64,000 nt of DNA from contig MVAQ01000017.1 in assembly GCA_014825775.1 (NCBI GenBank), forward strand, positions 1 to 64,000. Direction: 5' to 3'. A program made the translations under genes and the position numbers. A model generated the notes under the pieces. The model saw only the letters and a list, made by a program, of their open reading frames with translations. It had not been told where the DNA came from and ran no database searches. Positions within the stretch are counted from its first letter, which is position 1; each line of letters opens with the position of its first letter. Of this stretch, positions 44,964 to 57,700 are shown one piece after another. The stretch is from Krasilnikovozyma curviuscula. Taxonomy: Eukaryota > Basidiomycota > Tremellomycetes > Cystofilobasidiales > Mrakiaceae.

Positions 44964-47796
44964 ATGATCCAAGAGTCCATCCTAACTTCCATCGAAGAAC
45001 TCGCACAGAAGTTTCAACTTGCTCCTCTCCAGCCGCAGGTCGTACAGCTTTCCAGCGACGCTTCGACTGCTGCAGACGAGTGGTTACGTCTCAGTGAAAA
45101 ACTAGGGCTACCATCTGTCCAGCACCAAGCTCCAGAGCAGCACGCTTCTTTATCCCACAAGATTGGAGGCCTCTACGACTTCCAAGGGAACACCGCCGCC
45201 GCTAACCCAGATACCTCCGCTGGCCTCTTCCTCGAGCTGCTCCTGAACCAGACCAGCAGCACCTCTACTATCCTCGGTAACTCCATGGGTTCAGTCGATT
45301 TCACCACATCTTCTGGCGCGATGCCCACCTCGTTCCTCTTTGGAACCGACGCCCTCGGTGGCCACACGACGGCCATTGACAGCGACGCCGCTGCCGATTT
45401 CTTCTCACCAACCGACGAAATCATCCACACCCACAGCGACCACACCTGCTCCTCTTCTGACGAGTGTCCTCTCACTCCTCCAGACCACTTCCAAATCTTG
45501 CCAAAGATCAACACAAACAACAAGACCGCTGCCGTTCCAGCCACCAAGAAGCGCTACGGCAACAAGAAGAGACCCATCCCTGTCTCGGAGAACGACGACG
45601 GTACTCCTGTCATGGGAACAGGCAAACGCCCAAAGTACCAGCGCACCAAGACTGGTTGCCTGTGCTGCAGAAAGAAGAGGGTCAAGTGCGACGAGACGTA
45701 AGTGGTGTCTCATCTTCTCTCCTCTCGCTATATCTTCTATTGAAAGCCTGACCTCTAATATTATATCACAGTCGCCCAGGCTGCAAGAGATGTGTTGCTG
45801 CTGGTAGAGAATGTCTCTGGCCAGAAGTTTCAACTGCATCTTCCGTTTCTGGCGACGAACACAAAATCCCCGTCGTCGCCTCTTACAAGAAGGCTGTTTC
45901 TACCAAGAAGAACAATAAGGTTAACGAGATCTACGGCAGTCGTAAATCATCCATCTCTGTTCGTTCAGTCTCTCCCGTAGTTGAACAGCCATTGTACACC
46001 ACCCTCAATGTCTCCAGCAGCAACTCACCAGTCTCACCACCACTACAGCTCTATGCTGGGTCAGCCTCTGGTGGTTCTGACGGTGGCGATGAGACTTCCC
46101 CATTCAACGGTTCTATTGAGTCGTTCGATGACATGTTCAACATGGAGTCTGGCTCCCCTGTCTTCAACTTCGACGTCGACCTCGCTTCCTTCGACTCCTT
46201 CCCTTCGTCTATCATGAATGAGTTCGTCGCCCCAAGCGCTACCAAGGCTGAGGAGATGACCTTGATCTCTCCTATGGCCATCGACCAGCCCGCTAAAGTT
46301 GCTTCCCCAGTAGCAGCCGCTCCAATGATTGGGGCTGGAATGAACGGCTTCCTCGTGCCATGGTTCCCAACTAAGGAGGAAAGGGACCTCATTGTCCACT
46401 TCTCGTCTATTTCGTCGTCCCTCCTCCAATCCATTCCCAGTGCAGCTCCACCATTGCTCACTTTACTCCTCCCTCTCTCGCTCTCGTCTCCACGTGGCTT
46501 CAGCGTCTCAACCGACGCGTTGAGGTTGACCCTCTTGGCAACTTCAGCTGCCCACCAGTCTTACTTGCTTGGTATGAGCGGTGCGCCAACTGAAGTTCTG
46601 TCCAACAGCCTCGAGAGCGCGATCTCCTTCAGAGGCGAAGCTAGAAGCGGCGTAAAGAACGCTGTCGAGGAAGGTGTCAAGTCTGAGAAGCCCAATGTGT
46701 TGGAGATCCTGGCTGGAGGTACTATGCTTGTAACTGTTGACGTGAGTAGCTCAAGAAAGTCGCTTTTTCATGTCCAGCTGCTGACCAACTGAGTTTCTTC
46801 AGATGCTTCTCGGCGGGCACAACTACCTCCAGGGCCTCAACCTAATGAAAGCATTCGTTGCCTCCCAGGGAGGTGTCGACGTTTTCATTGCGACCCACGA
46901 AGACAAGTCGCAACCCGTCTCAACCATCAGACTCCTCCTCGACGTCCTCGCGACATACGATGTCTTTGGCTCATTGCTGTCCTCTTCTAACGACGCCCTC
47001 CTTGTCACTGAGGGCTCCTGGTGGTCCGCCTCATCCTCTGAGAATGACGATGCCCTCAGACATCACTTTGGAATCGATAGAAGCACCGTCACCCAGTTGG
47101 CTCAGGTCTCGAGCTTGCTGACTAGAGCCAAGAACGCCTCGGGAGAAGTCTCTGAACACGACGGGCTTTTTGAGGACTTGCTGTTTGGTGAGATGAATAA
47201 CGAATCTGACGTAGTAGAGATCAAAAGAGATTGCGAGGCTTTCCTCAAGGGTGTCGATGAGGAGTTGAAGAACACCTCTTCTATTGAGAGAGTTGCCTTT
47301 GGTAAGAACTCCTTGCTATCAACTATCGTTTTAATAACTAACAGTCTTTTCTCACTACCTAATCACTACCTAAGGCAACACCGCTTATCTCAACAGTGCT
47401 AAGATCGCCGTTCTTCGAAACGTCTTCAAGGTCGCCCGATCTGACGTTAGAGTCCAACAAGCGTCCTTGAACGTCCTCGAAAGCTGCTCTGCTGCTGTTG
47501 CTGCTGGCTTGCCAGTTAATCTTTCTTGGCCAATGGTTATGTCGTCCACTCAAATTGACGCTCCAGCTCGTCCTTGGGCTAGCGCCATCATTCAAGGTTT
47601 CAGAGCCAAGTGTTGCTTCAACGTTGACTCTTGCGATAAAATCATTAGAGAAGTGAGTACAACTATAGTGCTTTTATTAAGTAAAGCGTTGCTGATGTGT
47701 GCTTTTTCGGTGTAGGTCTGGGCCAGACTCGACTCTGGAGACTCTTTCGCTAACTGGGATGCAGCTGTTCAGAACCTTGATCTCAAAGTTCTGTAA
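44964..47796 (+). CDS. Zn2Cys6 transcription factor, Fungal_trans_2 type
   Basis: Five exons in phase: 44964-45697, 45772-46741, 46803-47301, 47375-47652, 47716-47796; 853 aa. Residues 1-220 are an acidic, Ser/Thr/Asp-rich region. The zinc cluster at about 231-257 reads GCLCCRKKRVKCDETRPGCK and RCVAAGREC, spacing CX2CX6CX6CX2CX6C, with a splice site after DET. A nuclear Ser/Lys segment and acidic FDDMFNMESGS/FDVDLASFDSF patches (activation-domain-like) follow. From about residue 430 the protein is helical and hydrophobic with WFPTKEERDLIVHF, LRLTLLATSAAHQSYLLGM and LLLDVLATYDVFGSLLSS, the Fungal_trans_2 (UGA3/ARG81-like) pattern. Targets unknown. It is transcribed away from the other Zn2Cys6 gene. 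Confidence 0.9.
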
Positions 47797-49123
47797 GTAT
47801 CAATTGCTTTACATTCCTGGTGCCCCTGCTCATCTCCTCGTCTTTTTAGCATCACTTAAACATCCAACACATGCCGTTGCCTTTCAACTGAAATATCTTC
47901 TGCATGAACTCAAGTTCATTCGAACCTCATCGTTCGACCCACAACAATCCAGGATTGACTACATCTCCATGGAACGTTGTAGAAGTCACCCGCATTCTCT
48001 ATAGGAAAATTTGCCGGTGTTTCTTGTCTGTACTGCTGGCGTCCTCTGAGGAAGGAAGGAAGGAGACGCAGAGAGAGGGGTGATGAAGGTCTTGAGCAGC
48101 GTTACGCTCTCATTTTCCCCTTCTTTCGCTTCCTACCTCGTGTTTCATCTCTTTTCTTCTATCACGACTCCACCATCACCATTAAGGCTTACCATCATCA
48201 CTCGGAACGACAAGGGAAGAATACTTTTAAAGCCATGGTTCTTCAACCTTAGCCTGCTTCTTTTCATCCTTCTGCTTCTTTGAGTCTTTTGACACTGCCC
48301 ATCTTGCCCGTATACTTGGCTTTCTTTCTGTCTGCTCATCTTTTCTTCATACATAACCTTTTCTTGCTCCCTCCTTACTTTCTTTTAGTTGATGATATCC
48401 TTGAAGCAACAAGGAGTTGAATGAATATTTCCTTACTACAATTATTGTGTTTATTGCGCAAGAAGAGTTTTCTAGCGGTAAAAAATGGATATAGAAGAAG
48501 GAAAGATATTTCCGTCTTTGACCTAGTTACCGCTTTTCACTAGCATTACCCATCGGCGAACGATTACCAGACGCAACACGACTCATGGAGACTAGCAAAA
48601 AACCTGTACACCGTGCTACAGTGAAATAATGAAATAGCAGCAAGACTGTACCGAAGCTGTCAGGCATCTCGCAGAGAAGAAAATAAACGCCTCTCAGTAT
48701 CTCGTTTTCGCGGCGCGGTGGCGCGAACTTTGTTGACGTCCATCCGAGACTGTGACTCTGAACCTTATTGCGGCCCTATACCTTTTGCCTTTCCTGCCTT
48801 CCAGACTTGGAACATGCTTATTGTAATTACACACGATGTATTGGGTCATTCCAAGGCTAGATTCAACACCCTTCCTCTTTCAAACCATCCACCAACCCAT
48901 CCGCCAAACGGTTTGTAGCTCTCATTCGGGCCACTTTATGCACCCTGGCTACACATACAGCTTTTAACAAGAATTTCATATCTTAGACTAAAGCTCAAGT
49001 CAACCATCAAGCGGCCACAACTAGCAGAGCAGGGGTCACAGCTTGTGTTGACCTCTGAAGGGTTCCAGCCAAGAAGTCTAATCGCCTATAGCTCGCCATT
49101 CGAACTTGAATATCTCGCTTAAT
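47797..49123. other. 3' UTR and intergenic region
   Basis: About 1.3 kb. The first 600 bp is pyrimidine-rich on the plus strand and is probably the 3' UTR of the Zn2Cys6 gene. The rest is the promoter of the DUF6534-like gene. No protein or RNA gene was recognised. Confidence 0.45.
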
Positions 49124-51557
49124 ATGACTGAAATATGTCAGCCGGTCAAATATCCCATTGAAGTACTAGGTAAGTACTCTATCCACCTGAAATATATAAC
49201 CATTGCTAGGTTGCTGCTTACACTTCGATTCTCGGATTGGCTAGTACCTGGCTTGCTGGGCCATATGACTTCCATGTTGGTTAGTCCAGATCCATCTAAG
49301 CTATTATATGATACTTTCTGACCAAGATCGCAACAGGGCGGAGGAGCGGTCATGGTGCTGTACTCTTCTTATTTTAGACTTTATGCGTCAGATCCTGTCT
49401 GGATGCAGTTATTCGTGTTCCTTCTGGTGGGTCTCACGCTAGGAACGATGGTCATGGACATGACGAGGTGAGCGGCCCTCATTGAGGTGTAAGAATTCAG
49501 GCTTATTTGTTGACCTGTTTAGGGCTATTCTGATCTGGGGTATCAACTTCGGGGTAAGCAATCAATTAACTCCCTGCAGAACGTGATTTTATTGACTGAT
49601 GGAGTGAATATTAGAATGAAGTATACATAGACAACTTTCACGCTCGAGTACGTTCAGCTTTTCTGTGAAGGTCGCCATCGGATGTTTTGCATTTACTCAA
49701 GACATCAACGCACCAACCACTGACCCGCTTGTTGGAATTCATAATGATAGCCTGAAGACATCATAGGACCCCTTTTTAGTCTTCTCTTGATGACGCTGTG
49801 TCAAGGATTCCTCGTCTTCAGATCAGCACTGTTCTCAAAAGCCGTCCACGGCTACATTACTCGAACGAGGATGATGTTGACCGTAGTCAACGTGGTATTG
49901 ATTATGATTAGCTTTGCAGGAGGTCTGGGAAGTATCGTCAAGTGAGTCTTTTCTCTTGAAGGACTGGAGATTGTCAAAAGACACAGATCTGATCTGTCCC
50001 ACTTTCATCTTGTAGACTCATCCAATTCCCAACATATGCGAACCTCACCAACGTGACCAAATTTCACAAAAATGATATCTACGTCATCTTCAACATGGTA
50101 TGGCTTTGGACGGGCGCGGGAGTCGTTGCTGTTTGGGCCAGTTTACAGACTTTCGATCTGCTTCAAGCAAAGGTTAGTGTTCACCAACTCACCAGTCTCC
50201 GATAATCAGTGATCTCACTGGCACGCTGTTTGATCCCTACCATAGTCAAATCTCGATATTAACATCGATGCTCAAGGAGGTCGAACTGTCGTTACTTCCA
50301 TTGTGACAGTCACTATCAGAAATGGCTCCAGTTTAGCGGTAGCTCAGATTGTTGCAGCTTTCTTATACTACTTTCTGAACGTGTCTTGGTGAGTCTCACT
50401 TATGCTCTTCTCCACCATCCTATCTGACGCAGAACCTCTGTGGTCACCAATCAGGTCACTCGCCGCCCAAATGGTCCTGCCACGTTTGTATCTCATCACC
50501 CTATTGGTTACCATCATGTCTCCACGAGAAGCCCGAGAATCGTATCGCCGTCGTGCAGACGAAGTAGAGGGACTCCACAACCAAGCGATGGAGAAGGAGT
50601 TCCACAACGCCATGGGCAGTAGGGAACAAGATCCAAGTGGAACCGCACCTGGCGGTGGGAGCCAGTTCACCTCCAATAACGGTTACTGTGACAAGTGTGG
50701 TATGAACCGACGACGAAGCAGTGGAAATCAAACGTCGTACACCAACGGCACGATCAGTAAGCGATCCAGCCACAGCGCTCCTCTCGTTAAGATCTTCGTC
50801 GAGCCCGATCCACTAGCAGGTCGCAAATTACCTTCAAGACCAAAGTTCTTCGATGGCGAATATGTAGGTCAGAAGCTAAACTTTAAGAATAACATATTCA
50901 ACGTGGGCAAGAAGGCGGAGGGTTCTGGGATCAAAGAGGGTTCGTCGGAAGGGACCAGTGGGATTGCGGTGACGACGACTAGTCAGATGGTTTGGGGTAG
51001 CACTCAGAATGATGGGAGTGATCGAAGTCATGAGTCTGGTATTCTGGAAGAGGATGAAGGTGGATTCTCCCATCTTCAACATGGGAAGGGCAACAAGGTG
51101 GTGAGTCTCCCATTTTCCCGCCTTCAACCATCCTTTCTCACACAAGGAGATACCAATTAATCTTCCTCTGACTGGTACCCAGGAAATCTCTGCCTTGCAC
51201 TCGAATGGCAACCGACATAAAAAACCAACTAGCTACTTCCCACCGCCCACCTTCAGCCCATCGCAGCACCAGTCTTCACCAGCAGCACTAGGGTTCGGCG
51301 CGACTCGATACTCAAGGCCGTCGATAGTAGATTTTTCGTTTCCACAGGGAATCGTAACCTCTCAAGGCCTGATACCATACAACGAAGAAGAATTAAATGA
51401 GGAGTACCACCTACCAGAGGTTGACATGGTGTTGGACTCAATAGATCTCGAGTCTGGTGCTGGTGGGCAGATTTCAACTGGTAGAAGTGGAGCGAGGATG
51501 AGCGTATCTACTGCCAGTTTCTTTTCTAGAGGCAGGAGGTCGAGTTTTGAACTATGA
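49124..51557 (+). CDS. DUF6534-like multi-spanning membrane protein with long cytosolic tail
   Basis: Ten exons in phase: 49124-49169, 49245-49279, 49337-49467, 49523-49553, 49615-49647, 49751-49941, 50016-50172, 50246-50388, 50455-51100, 51183-51557; 595 aa. About seven hydrophobic segments occupy residues 15-260: VPGLLGHM...GGAVMVLYSSYF, LFVFLLVGLTLGTMV, GPLFSLLLMTLCQGFLVF, LTVVNVVLIMISFAGGL, FNMVWLWTGAGVVAVWASL, AVAQIVAAFLYYFL, and LAAQMVLPRLYLITLLVTI. The last, with its LPRLYLxTLL signature, matches the basidiomycete DUF6534 family. The 330-residue tail is polar and Ser-rich, with a CDKCG pair and acidic DLESG region. Topology suggests a receptor-like plasma-membrane protein; no ligand or function is known for this family. 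The small exons in the membrane part are characteristic. Confidence 0.8.
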
Positions 51558-51874
51558 ATTGTCAGCGGGATTGAAAATGGGACGTTGTAACTCGAGCGGG
51601 AGAGTTTCTGTTGTACGATTTATGATTTCATTACAGTTGCTTCCTTCTGCGTTAAGAAGAGATCCTTGCGTGAGTTTAGACAGCGTGAGTTTAAACGCGA
51701 GTGTAGCGTTCAGCCCAAATCACATGCGAGAAATCTTGTACCACATTCGAGAATCTTGCGCTGATACGAATGCTTAACCATAAACTTTAATCGATAGGCA
51801 AGAATAACTCTTCGAAGCTCGTTATATACACATTCTCTCAACATCCGCCTCTTGCCATGAAATCATAACCAGCA
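51558..51874. other. Convergent 3' region, DUF6534-like and PMP3
   Basis: 317 bp between two facing stop codons; likely both 3' UTRs. Nothing else is seen. Confidence 0.4.
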
Positions 51875-52439
51875 TCAGATCTGAACAGGCCGTTCGTACT
51901 TTGAGATGATCCACCTATTCGCATGGAAGAATGCGGATCAAAAGCAAGAACCAAAAGGTAGGTATTTCAGCTTTGACTCACCAAGCGTGAATCAATCTTG
52001 GAATCCAACCAAGAATGGTCAAGCAGACTGTTGAGAAGTCGAGGGGAGCGGTTAGAGGCAGCACACTTGGAAGTAAGACACCCACAGAAACAACTCCCTC
52101 TGAATGTGAATAAAAATCATGCAGAGAAGTATCTTCCGTGTTTGAAAGGTGGCACAGCAACCGCAGAACCGCAAGACGGGCTGATGACGTCTAGTACTCA
52201 CTGTTGATCCAGAAGTCTGCAGCACAACCCCTCTTAAAGAACACGGCAAGCGGAGGGATAAGAATAGCAAGTAGGTAGAGGATCACATTGGCTGGTGTAT
52301 GGACCAAGAAGGGAAGAGCCGAGAGGTAGGTCAACGAAGAGGAAGAAAGGGAGGGAGAAGAGGACGAGGTCAGTAGAGTTCGGACAATCCACAACACAAC
52401 CAGATCCTAATTACAAGTAGATGATGGTGGTTGAGACAT
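51875..52439 (-). CDS. PMP3: PMP3/UPF0057 plasma membrane proteolipid
   Basis: Four exons in phase: 52415-52439, 52202-52291, 51982-52027, 51875-51914; 66 aa. None of these exons is long enough to stand out alone. The protein reads MSQPPSSTSNVILYLLAILIPP, then LAVFFKRGCAADFWIN, then CLTILGWIPRLIHAWWII, matching the two-helix PMP3 family (AIFLPPVAVFLKxG, LTILGWxPGIIHA). PMP3 proteins modulate membrane potential and tolerance to salt and cationic drugs. The large introns (123-174 nt) are longer than the local norm. A Pro-Ser N-terminal extension and a short KYERPVQI tail are typical of fungal members. Confidence 0.9.
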
Positions 52440-52781
52440 TATTTAAGCTTGTAAAGCCGGTTTGATGAGAATTCGAGATGTGTTTGGTGGAGTGAAGTGG
52501 ACCACAGAAGCTTCTTATAAGTAGAGCTACACATTTGTATCAGCGCAGCGAGCAGCAGAGCCACTGGATTTGCTTTTATTCGAAAAGGACCTCAAAATTT
52601 CCAAGGAGTGTTTTGATTTTGTTCTCGATGATGATTTAATGACAGAGCTCGTTACAAGCCGGTTCAGTGACGGCGAAGAGGTGAACAAAACCTCAGCAGG
52701 GTCCTTGCCGATTCTTCAGAAATCTGGGAGTTGAGGCCTAGCTTTGATCTGATTAGAGGAACTATTACCTTTCCGAGCCTC
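52440..52781. other. Divergent promoter region of PMP3 and the 52782 gene
   Basis: 342 bp between divergent starts. Contains runs such as TTTTGATTTTG but no clear TATA box. Shared control of the stress-type PMP3 gene and its neighbour is possible. Confidence 0.4.
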
Positions 52782-53793
52782 ATGATGCTAGTGGTAAGTA
52801 AAGAACGAGGCATCGAATAGTCTCAGACTGATCTAGTTTGGTTGTGAGATCAGTGACTTTTCCTTTGATTTTTGATGCAGAATGCCGCTCCTCAAGCTCC
52901 ATTACGAATATCGAGTACATCATCTATCTTCTAGTGCTCCGGTTGTATTATCTACCAGCTATCTTTCGAAACTGCTGTGGCGACATCCAATTATCTTCGC
53001 CTGCTTCCCGATAGCAGGGCTATTCTCGACACCGACTGACTCCCTCTAGCCAATTTGGAATCTGCTAGCAGTACCAAGCCGATTCCTGATCACGGTTTGG
53101 ACAAAGTAAGCTTCCCTTCCACTGGAACCCCTTCAGCAGGAGACTGACGTGTCTTGTTTCCTCCCTCCCCTTTCACCTGTCCAGATGGCAGAAGAGGAAG
53201 AAGATTCCATTATGTCTAGTGGAGAGAGTGACTTTGATGGCCAAGAGGAGCTCATGATGGACGAAGGGGAAGCATACGGAAACACTGCCGGCGTCCTCAC
53301 TCCTCAAGACTCTCCACCTCGAGAGCTCCAGCCCGTCGCATCTTCAACCAGCGGAGCTACAGCAGAAGCGTCAGGCTCAGATAACAAGGGTGGTGGATGG
53401 TTGGGAGGCATCGGAAAGGTCTTCGGTGGAAAGGCAAAAGAGCGCGAACCAAGAGGAGGTTCACAAGGTCACAGAGAGCTGAGAGACAGAAGAGGTCCTG
53501 GTGGTCCTAGAGGTGGTGATCGTGGTGGTGGTGGCGGAAGCTTTAACATTATGGATATCGACCAGCCCAAGCACCTGGCAGACGAGAAGCTCCTGAAGTC
53601 TTATATCGAATGTACGTCTCTGACTTCCGCCCCATTCTACCTCCGAAGCAATCCTTTCTCTTCTTCAGAAGTATCTAAGAGTTTTTTTTTTTTGCATCAT
53701 CTACGTGTTCTTCTGGATGGAACTGTACTAGCTTTCGGCGATCCTTGTGACGACCAAGCAGTCCCTCGCCCTCGCGATCCATCGTCATCCTAA
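52782..53793 (+). CDS. Hypothetical acidic, RGG-containing protein
   Basis: Five exons fit in phase: 52782-52793, 52881-52914, 53050-53105, 53185-53611, 53732-53793; 196 aa. The large exon is solid: MAEEEEDSIMSSGESDFDGQ, an acidic Glu/Asp/Ser region, then a Gly-Lys segment (GGGWLGGIGKVFGGKAKERE), an Arg-Gly region (RGPGGPRGGDRGGGGG) and a helix (KHLADEKLLKSYIE). The upstream small exons (starting MMLV) are less sure; translation may begin at 53185 instead. The 3' exon could also be read in another frame. RGG stretches commonly bind RNA; no family is recognised. A poly-T run of 12 (53679-53690) lies in the last intron. Confidence 0.5.
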
Positions 53794-54749
53794 TTCAAGA
53801 GCAGCTGCACCTACGTGAGCGCAGTTTGACTTAATAATAAGGTCTAATATTTCTCCGCTGAACTGTATATACATCTCTGTTCAAATGATTCACCACTGCA
53901 CTCCCAATCTCGTTTACCGACTCGACCTCATTCTAACACCTACAGCCCACCACTTCAAACACACCTTCACCAACTAAATTACAAGTATCTACTTATGTAC
54001 ATAGGCTCAATTCTTGTTCTTGTTTCGTCGTCATATTAGACAGGCTGTCAACCTATTAATGAGCTCTCGCGACCTGACATCCTCACAATGTAAAACGGCA
54101 GGATGGAGCCTCCTCTTCGCTTTATTTTCCCAATTAAAACAAGGAAACAAGGTCCACTTGTTCTCGTTGTCGACATCAAGCCAGCAGCGCAAAAAGAGAC
54201 AGCTCGAAAGAAAGCGACCGCAGTGGCGCCTCCGAAATCGAGATTCTCATACGGGCGCCTGGGCTCGCTGATCCTGAACCTTCCTCGATTCTATTGCCCA
54301 AAGCTCACTCCTTTTGTCAAACCACACCCGGGGTCAGCTCACCCCTTTGAACGCTCAACAGGAAGGTCATGATTTAAGGGTTTGTCATCCGGCCTACGAA
54401 AAGCATAAAAATCCAAAAAGAGGAACCGAAAGGTATGTTTACTCGTTTATTGGGGAATCGTGCTTTGAAATCCAGGTTTTTTTAACTTGTTGACCTGTAA
54501 ACTTTTCCAAGAGCAGAACCACTGGTTTAGGTTGAGCCAAGTCTCCTAATTGATCATATACTAGAACTGCACAGGGACAAAAGGCTTCATTTCGTACGGA
54601 CAACTTTCTGCCTGCGGAGGTGTGTAATGATGCTCTAGATCGTGACTGACCCAGTGTGTGGCATTCTCAGGGTATCAGATTGAACATCCTTTGAAGAAGC
54701 ATTCGGAATCAATCTGGATAGTGTAGGAAGTTTGCCGGGTGAGAAGACG
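53794..54749. other. Upstream region of the histidine kinase gene
   Basis: About 950 bp. An open plus-strand frame at 54103-54372 (Lys/Arg/Pro-rich, 89 aa) has no recognisable domain and is probably leader or chance. The kinase frame is open from about 54690 but a stop lies upstream of it, so any 5' coding exon would have to be spliced in. No promoter motif is certain. Confidence 0.4.
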
Positions 54750-57700
54750 ATGGGGACAGAAGGTGTAGAAATCCCGTTCACCGCTCCTCACAACTCAGGC
54801 GTTATGCTGCTCTCTGAACTCTCATCGGTTAATGCCACATCGTCACCATCGTGTGATTCGGACACGTCCACCACAAGCAGCAAATCTACCGTACCATTCC
54901 CATCACCCAGCATGTCAGCGTCACCTTCTAGGCGGACGACGCTGTCTTCCACAACGTCACCGAGTGTACAGCGGTCAAGACCAGTCTCAGCAGTCCAAGC
55001 ATTCTTGAGGTTCGATCCTGATCTGGCTCATGTATCGCTAGGGAAAACAAACAGCACCGGTAGCTCAGCTCCGTCGAGGGAGAACTCGCCCTCTCGGCCA
55101 TTATTGAAACCCGAGTCCTCGACATCAGCAGCCAGCACCTACTCGCCTCCTGATGATCACCCGCATATTCATTCTCACGTCATGCCGGGCACAATTCCTC
55201 TAGGAGAACGAGTGGGGCAGATCCAGGGTGAAATCGCCTCATGTGGTGAGTGTTCAACCGCCAACGGCCGACATAGCGACTAATCATTATTGTTCTATTG
55301 ACAGATGCTGCTGAATGTATTGCTTGTGGATCAGGACCAGGTGCTCCAGTCACACAGGTCATCGGTTTCGCTGGAGATTCACCTAAATTCGGACCGTCGG
55401 CTACGTTGTTCGGGGAAGAACACTTCGAAGATGAGCTTCTCCCCATATCTTCCAACTCGACGGCACCGCAAGCATCGATAACGTCGTCTGGCCTACCGAC
55501 AGCCAACGGCGGTTCACCTGGTTCAGAGCCGGTATCAGCCAGGTCAATCAGCTCCGTTGGATCTGGTCGCAGCACGAGTGGAACAGACCCTACCTCCATG
55601 CGAAAGGAAGTACATAACTGTTTGACTAACACCCAGTCGGAATGTACCTGCCTCTTGTCCGACACACCTCCTTTGTTCACCGACTCGTTCGCGGCAACAA
55701 CAGCTTTTCCACAAAATTCCTCTGGCCTTCCACCACTACCACCGGCGTCCACCCAGCACCATCCAATCAGAGAGTCTTTCGGGATAATCAGGAGTATGTC
55801 CGCTACACGTGGTAAGTCCAAGATACGAACTTTCATCACGTTCATGTGGTTGTCGCTGACTTCGTTTGCGTCTTTGTGTTAGTAGTTGCCAGTCAGAAAG
55901 GACGACCTGGTACGGCGCCTTCTAACTCAACTTCAACTGAAACTGTGGAAACCAATTCACCTCCAAAGGAGGTTTCCGCCGAGTTTGGTTGCGACGACAT
56001 TTGGGACTGGCCGGCTTGGATGGCTGCATACGCTGCCGGAAGATTTGATCGTCAGCTCATTTTACTCTCTGGTTTTGCCTGCATCCCGATATTTATTGTT
56101 ATCTATTTCCAGCCTTCAAAATCCCGAACCCACCTCGATCTCGCTTACCTGCACTTCAAAGCTCAGTTGTCCCATCAACCCCCGGCTACTTTGTGACCTC
56201 AACGTCAGAGCCAAGCTCAATAGTCTCTCCATCTGCTTCACAGGTTCAAATTTCAGAGAGATACATACTCTCTGGGCCAGCGTCTTCTCAACCTCGTCGG
56301 CAGTCAACGAGCATGCTTAATGGCAATAGCATTCTTTACACGTCTGATCTACCCCCACCACCACTTCACCACTCCAACTCCGACGGATCAGTTCCAGGAC
56401 AAAACCCAAAGCCAGCCTCAAGTCTTCAGACAAGAAGACCCCCACTGACCTCTGAGTTCGCTGCTAGCATCAAACTGGCTTCTGGAAGCGCCAACTTGGG
56501 TCCTTTCACACTCGACTCTCCAACGAAGGAAGATCCTCCTCGAACAATGGTATCCAACCCCATTGCGCCAAGAAAAGTGAAGAGTTCTAGCATGAAGAGT
56601 ACCATCGGAAGCTCTTGGACCGTCTCAAACAGTACGTCTCTATCGTTCATATGTCCACTCTTTTCTTTTTGAAATCTTACGCTTTCCATCCTATTTTAGG
56701 CGGACTGAGTATCATTCCAGGTACCCCAAGTGGAGTCTCCGACCTTTACCACCCGATCGCCAGCGCTCCACTGGAGCGAAGTGGGGACAGCTCAGCAACC
56801 AACTTGAAGGGAGATTACTTTGGTGGTTTCCTCAGCGCTGGGTCAGGCACCCCCATGAATGGACTCACATCCCAAGCTTCCAGACATGATTTGGAATTGG
56901 CTCAAAATGGAAGCGCTCTGTCTTCGGAAGAAACGACTCCAATTGATCCATCACGGCCTTCCACTCAAGCAAACACACCGATGTCGTCTTACGAGCAGCA
57001 GTATCTGGAACTTGGATTTTTGGTGGCACCAAAACCACCTGATGAAGATCTCCGAAGGAAAGCCCTCCATCGTTATCAGGCTTTGGGAACTGACAACGAC
57101 ATCAACTTTGATCGCATTGCTCACCTCGCCAAACTTGTTTTCAACACCAAAATGGTTCTCATTGCCTTGATTGATGAGAGCGATGTGTGGCATAAGTCTG
57201 CCTTTGGGATTAACGGGGCTCACATTGATCACAGTGTGCGGTCAGTTTCGTTCTGTCAGCATGCCATCCTTCAAAGATCGGAAGAACCGATAGTGGTGCT
57301 CGATGCTTCAAAGGATTGGAGATTTATGGGTTCTCCAACAGTCACTGGTTTCCCGTTTGTGAGGTTCTACGCTGGGGCACCCTTGCGAAGTGAGTCCATC
57401 TCTCAGTCAATGTCGTTCTCGTGCGCGTAACTGATCGCTGTTATTCTTGCCTGTTTCTCGACGTCACTAGCTCCTGACGGTTATAACATTGGGAGCTTGT
57501 GTGTCTTTGATGACCGAGAACGTACTGAGTTCAGTCCTAGACAGCGACATGCCTTGAAGGAGTTCGCTCAAATCGCCATGCGAGAACTGGAACTCTGGAA
57601 GGACAAAGTCCATGTTCGACGAAGAGATGCTATTCAAGGCTCCTTGGAGAAGTTTACTAGGGAATGCGTCGAGATGGACAGCGGAGATGATGCGAAAATG

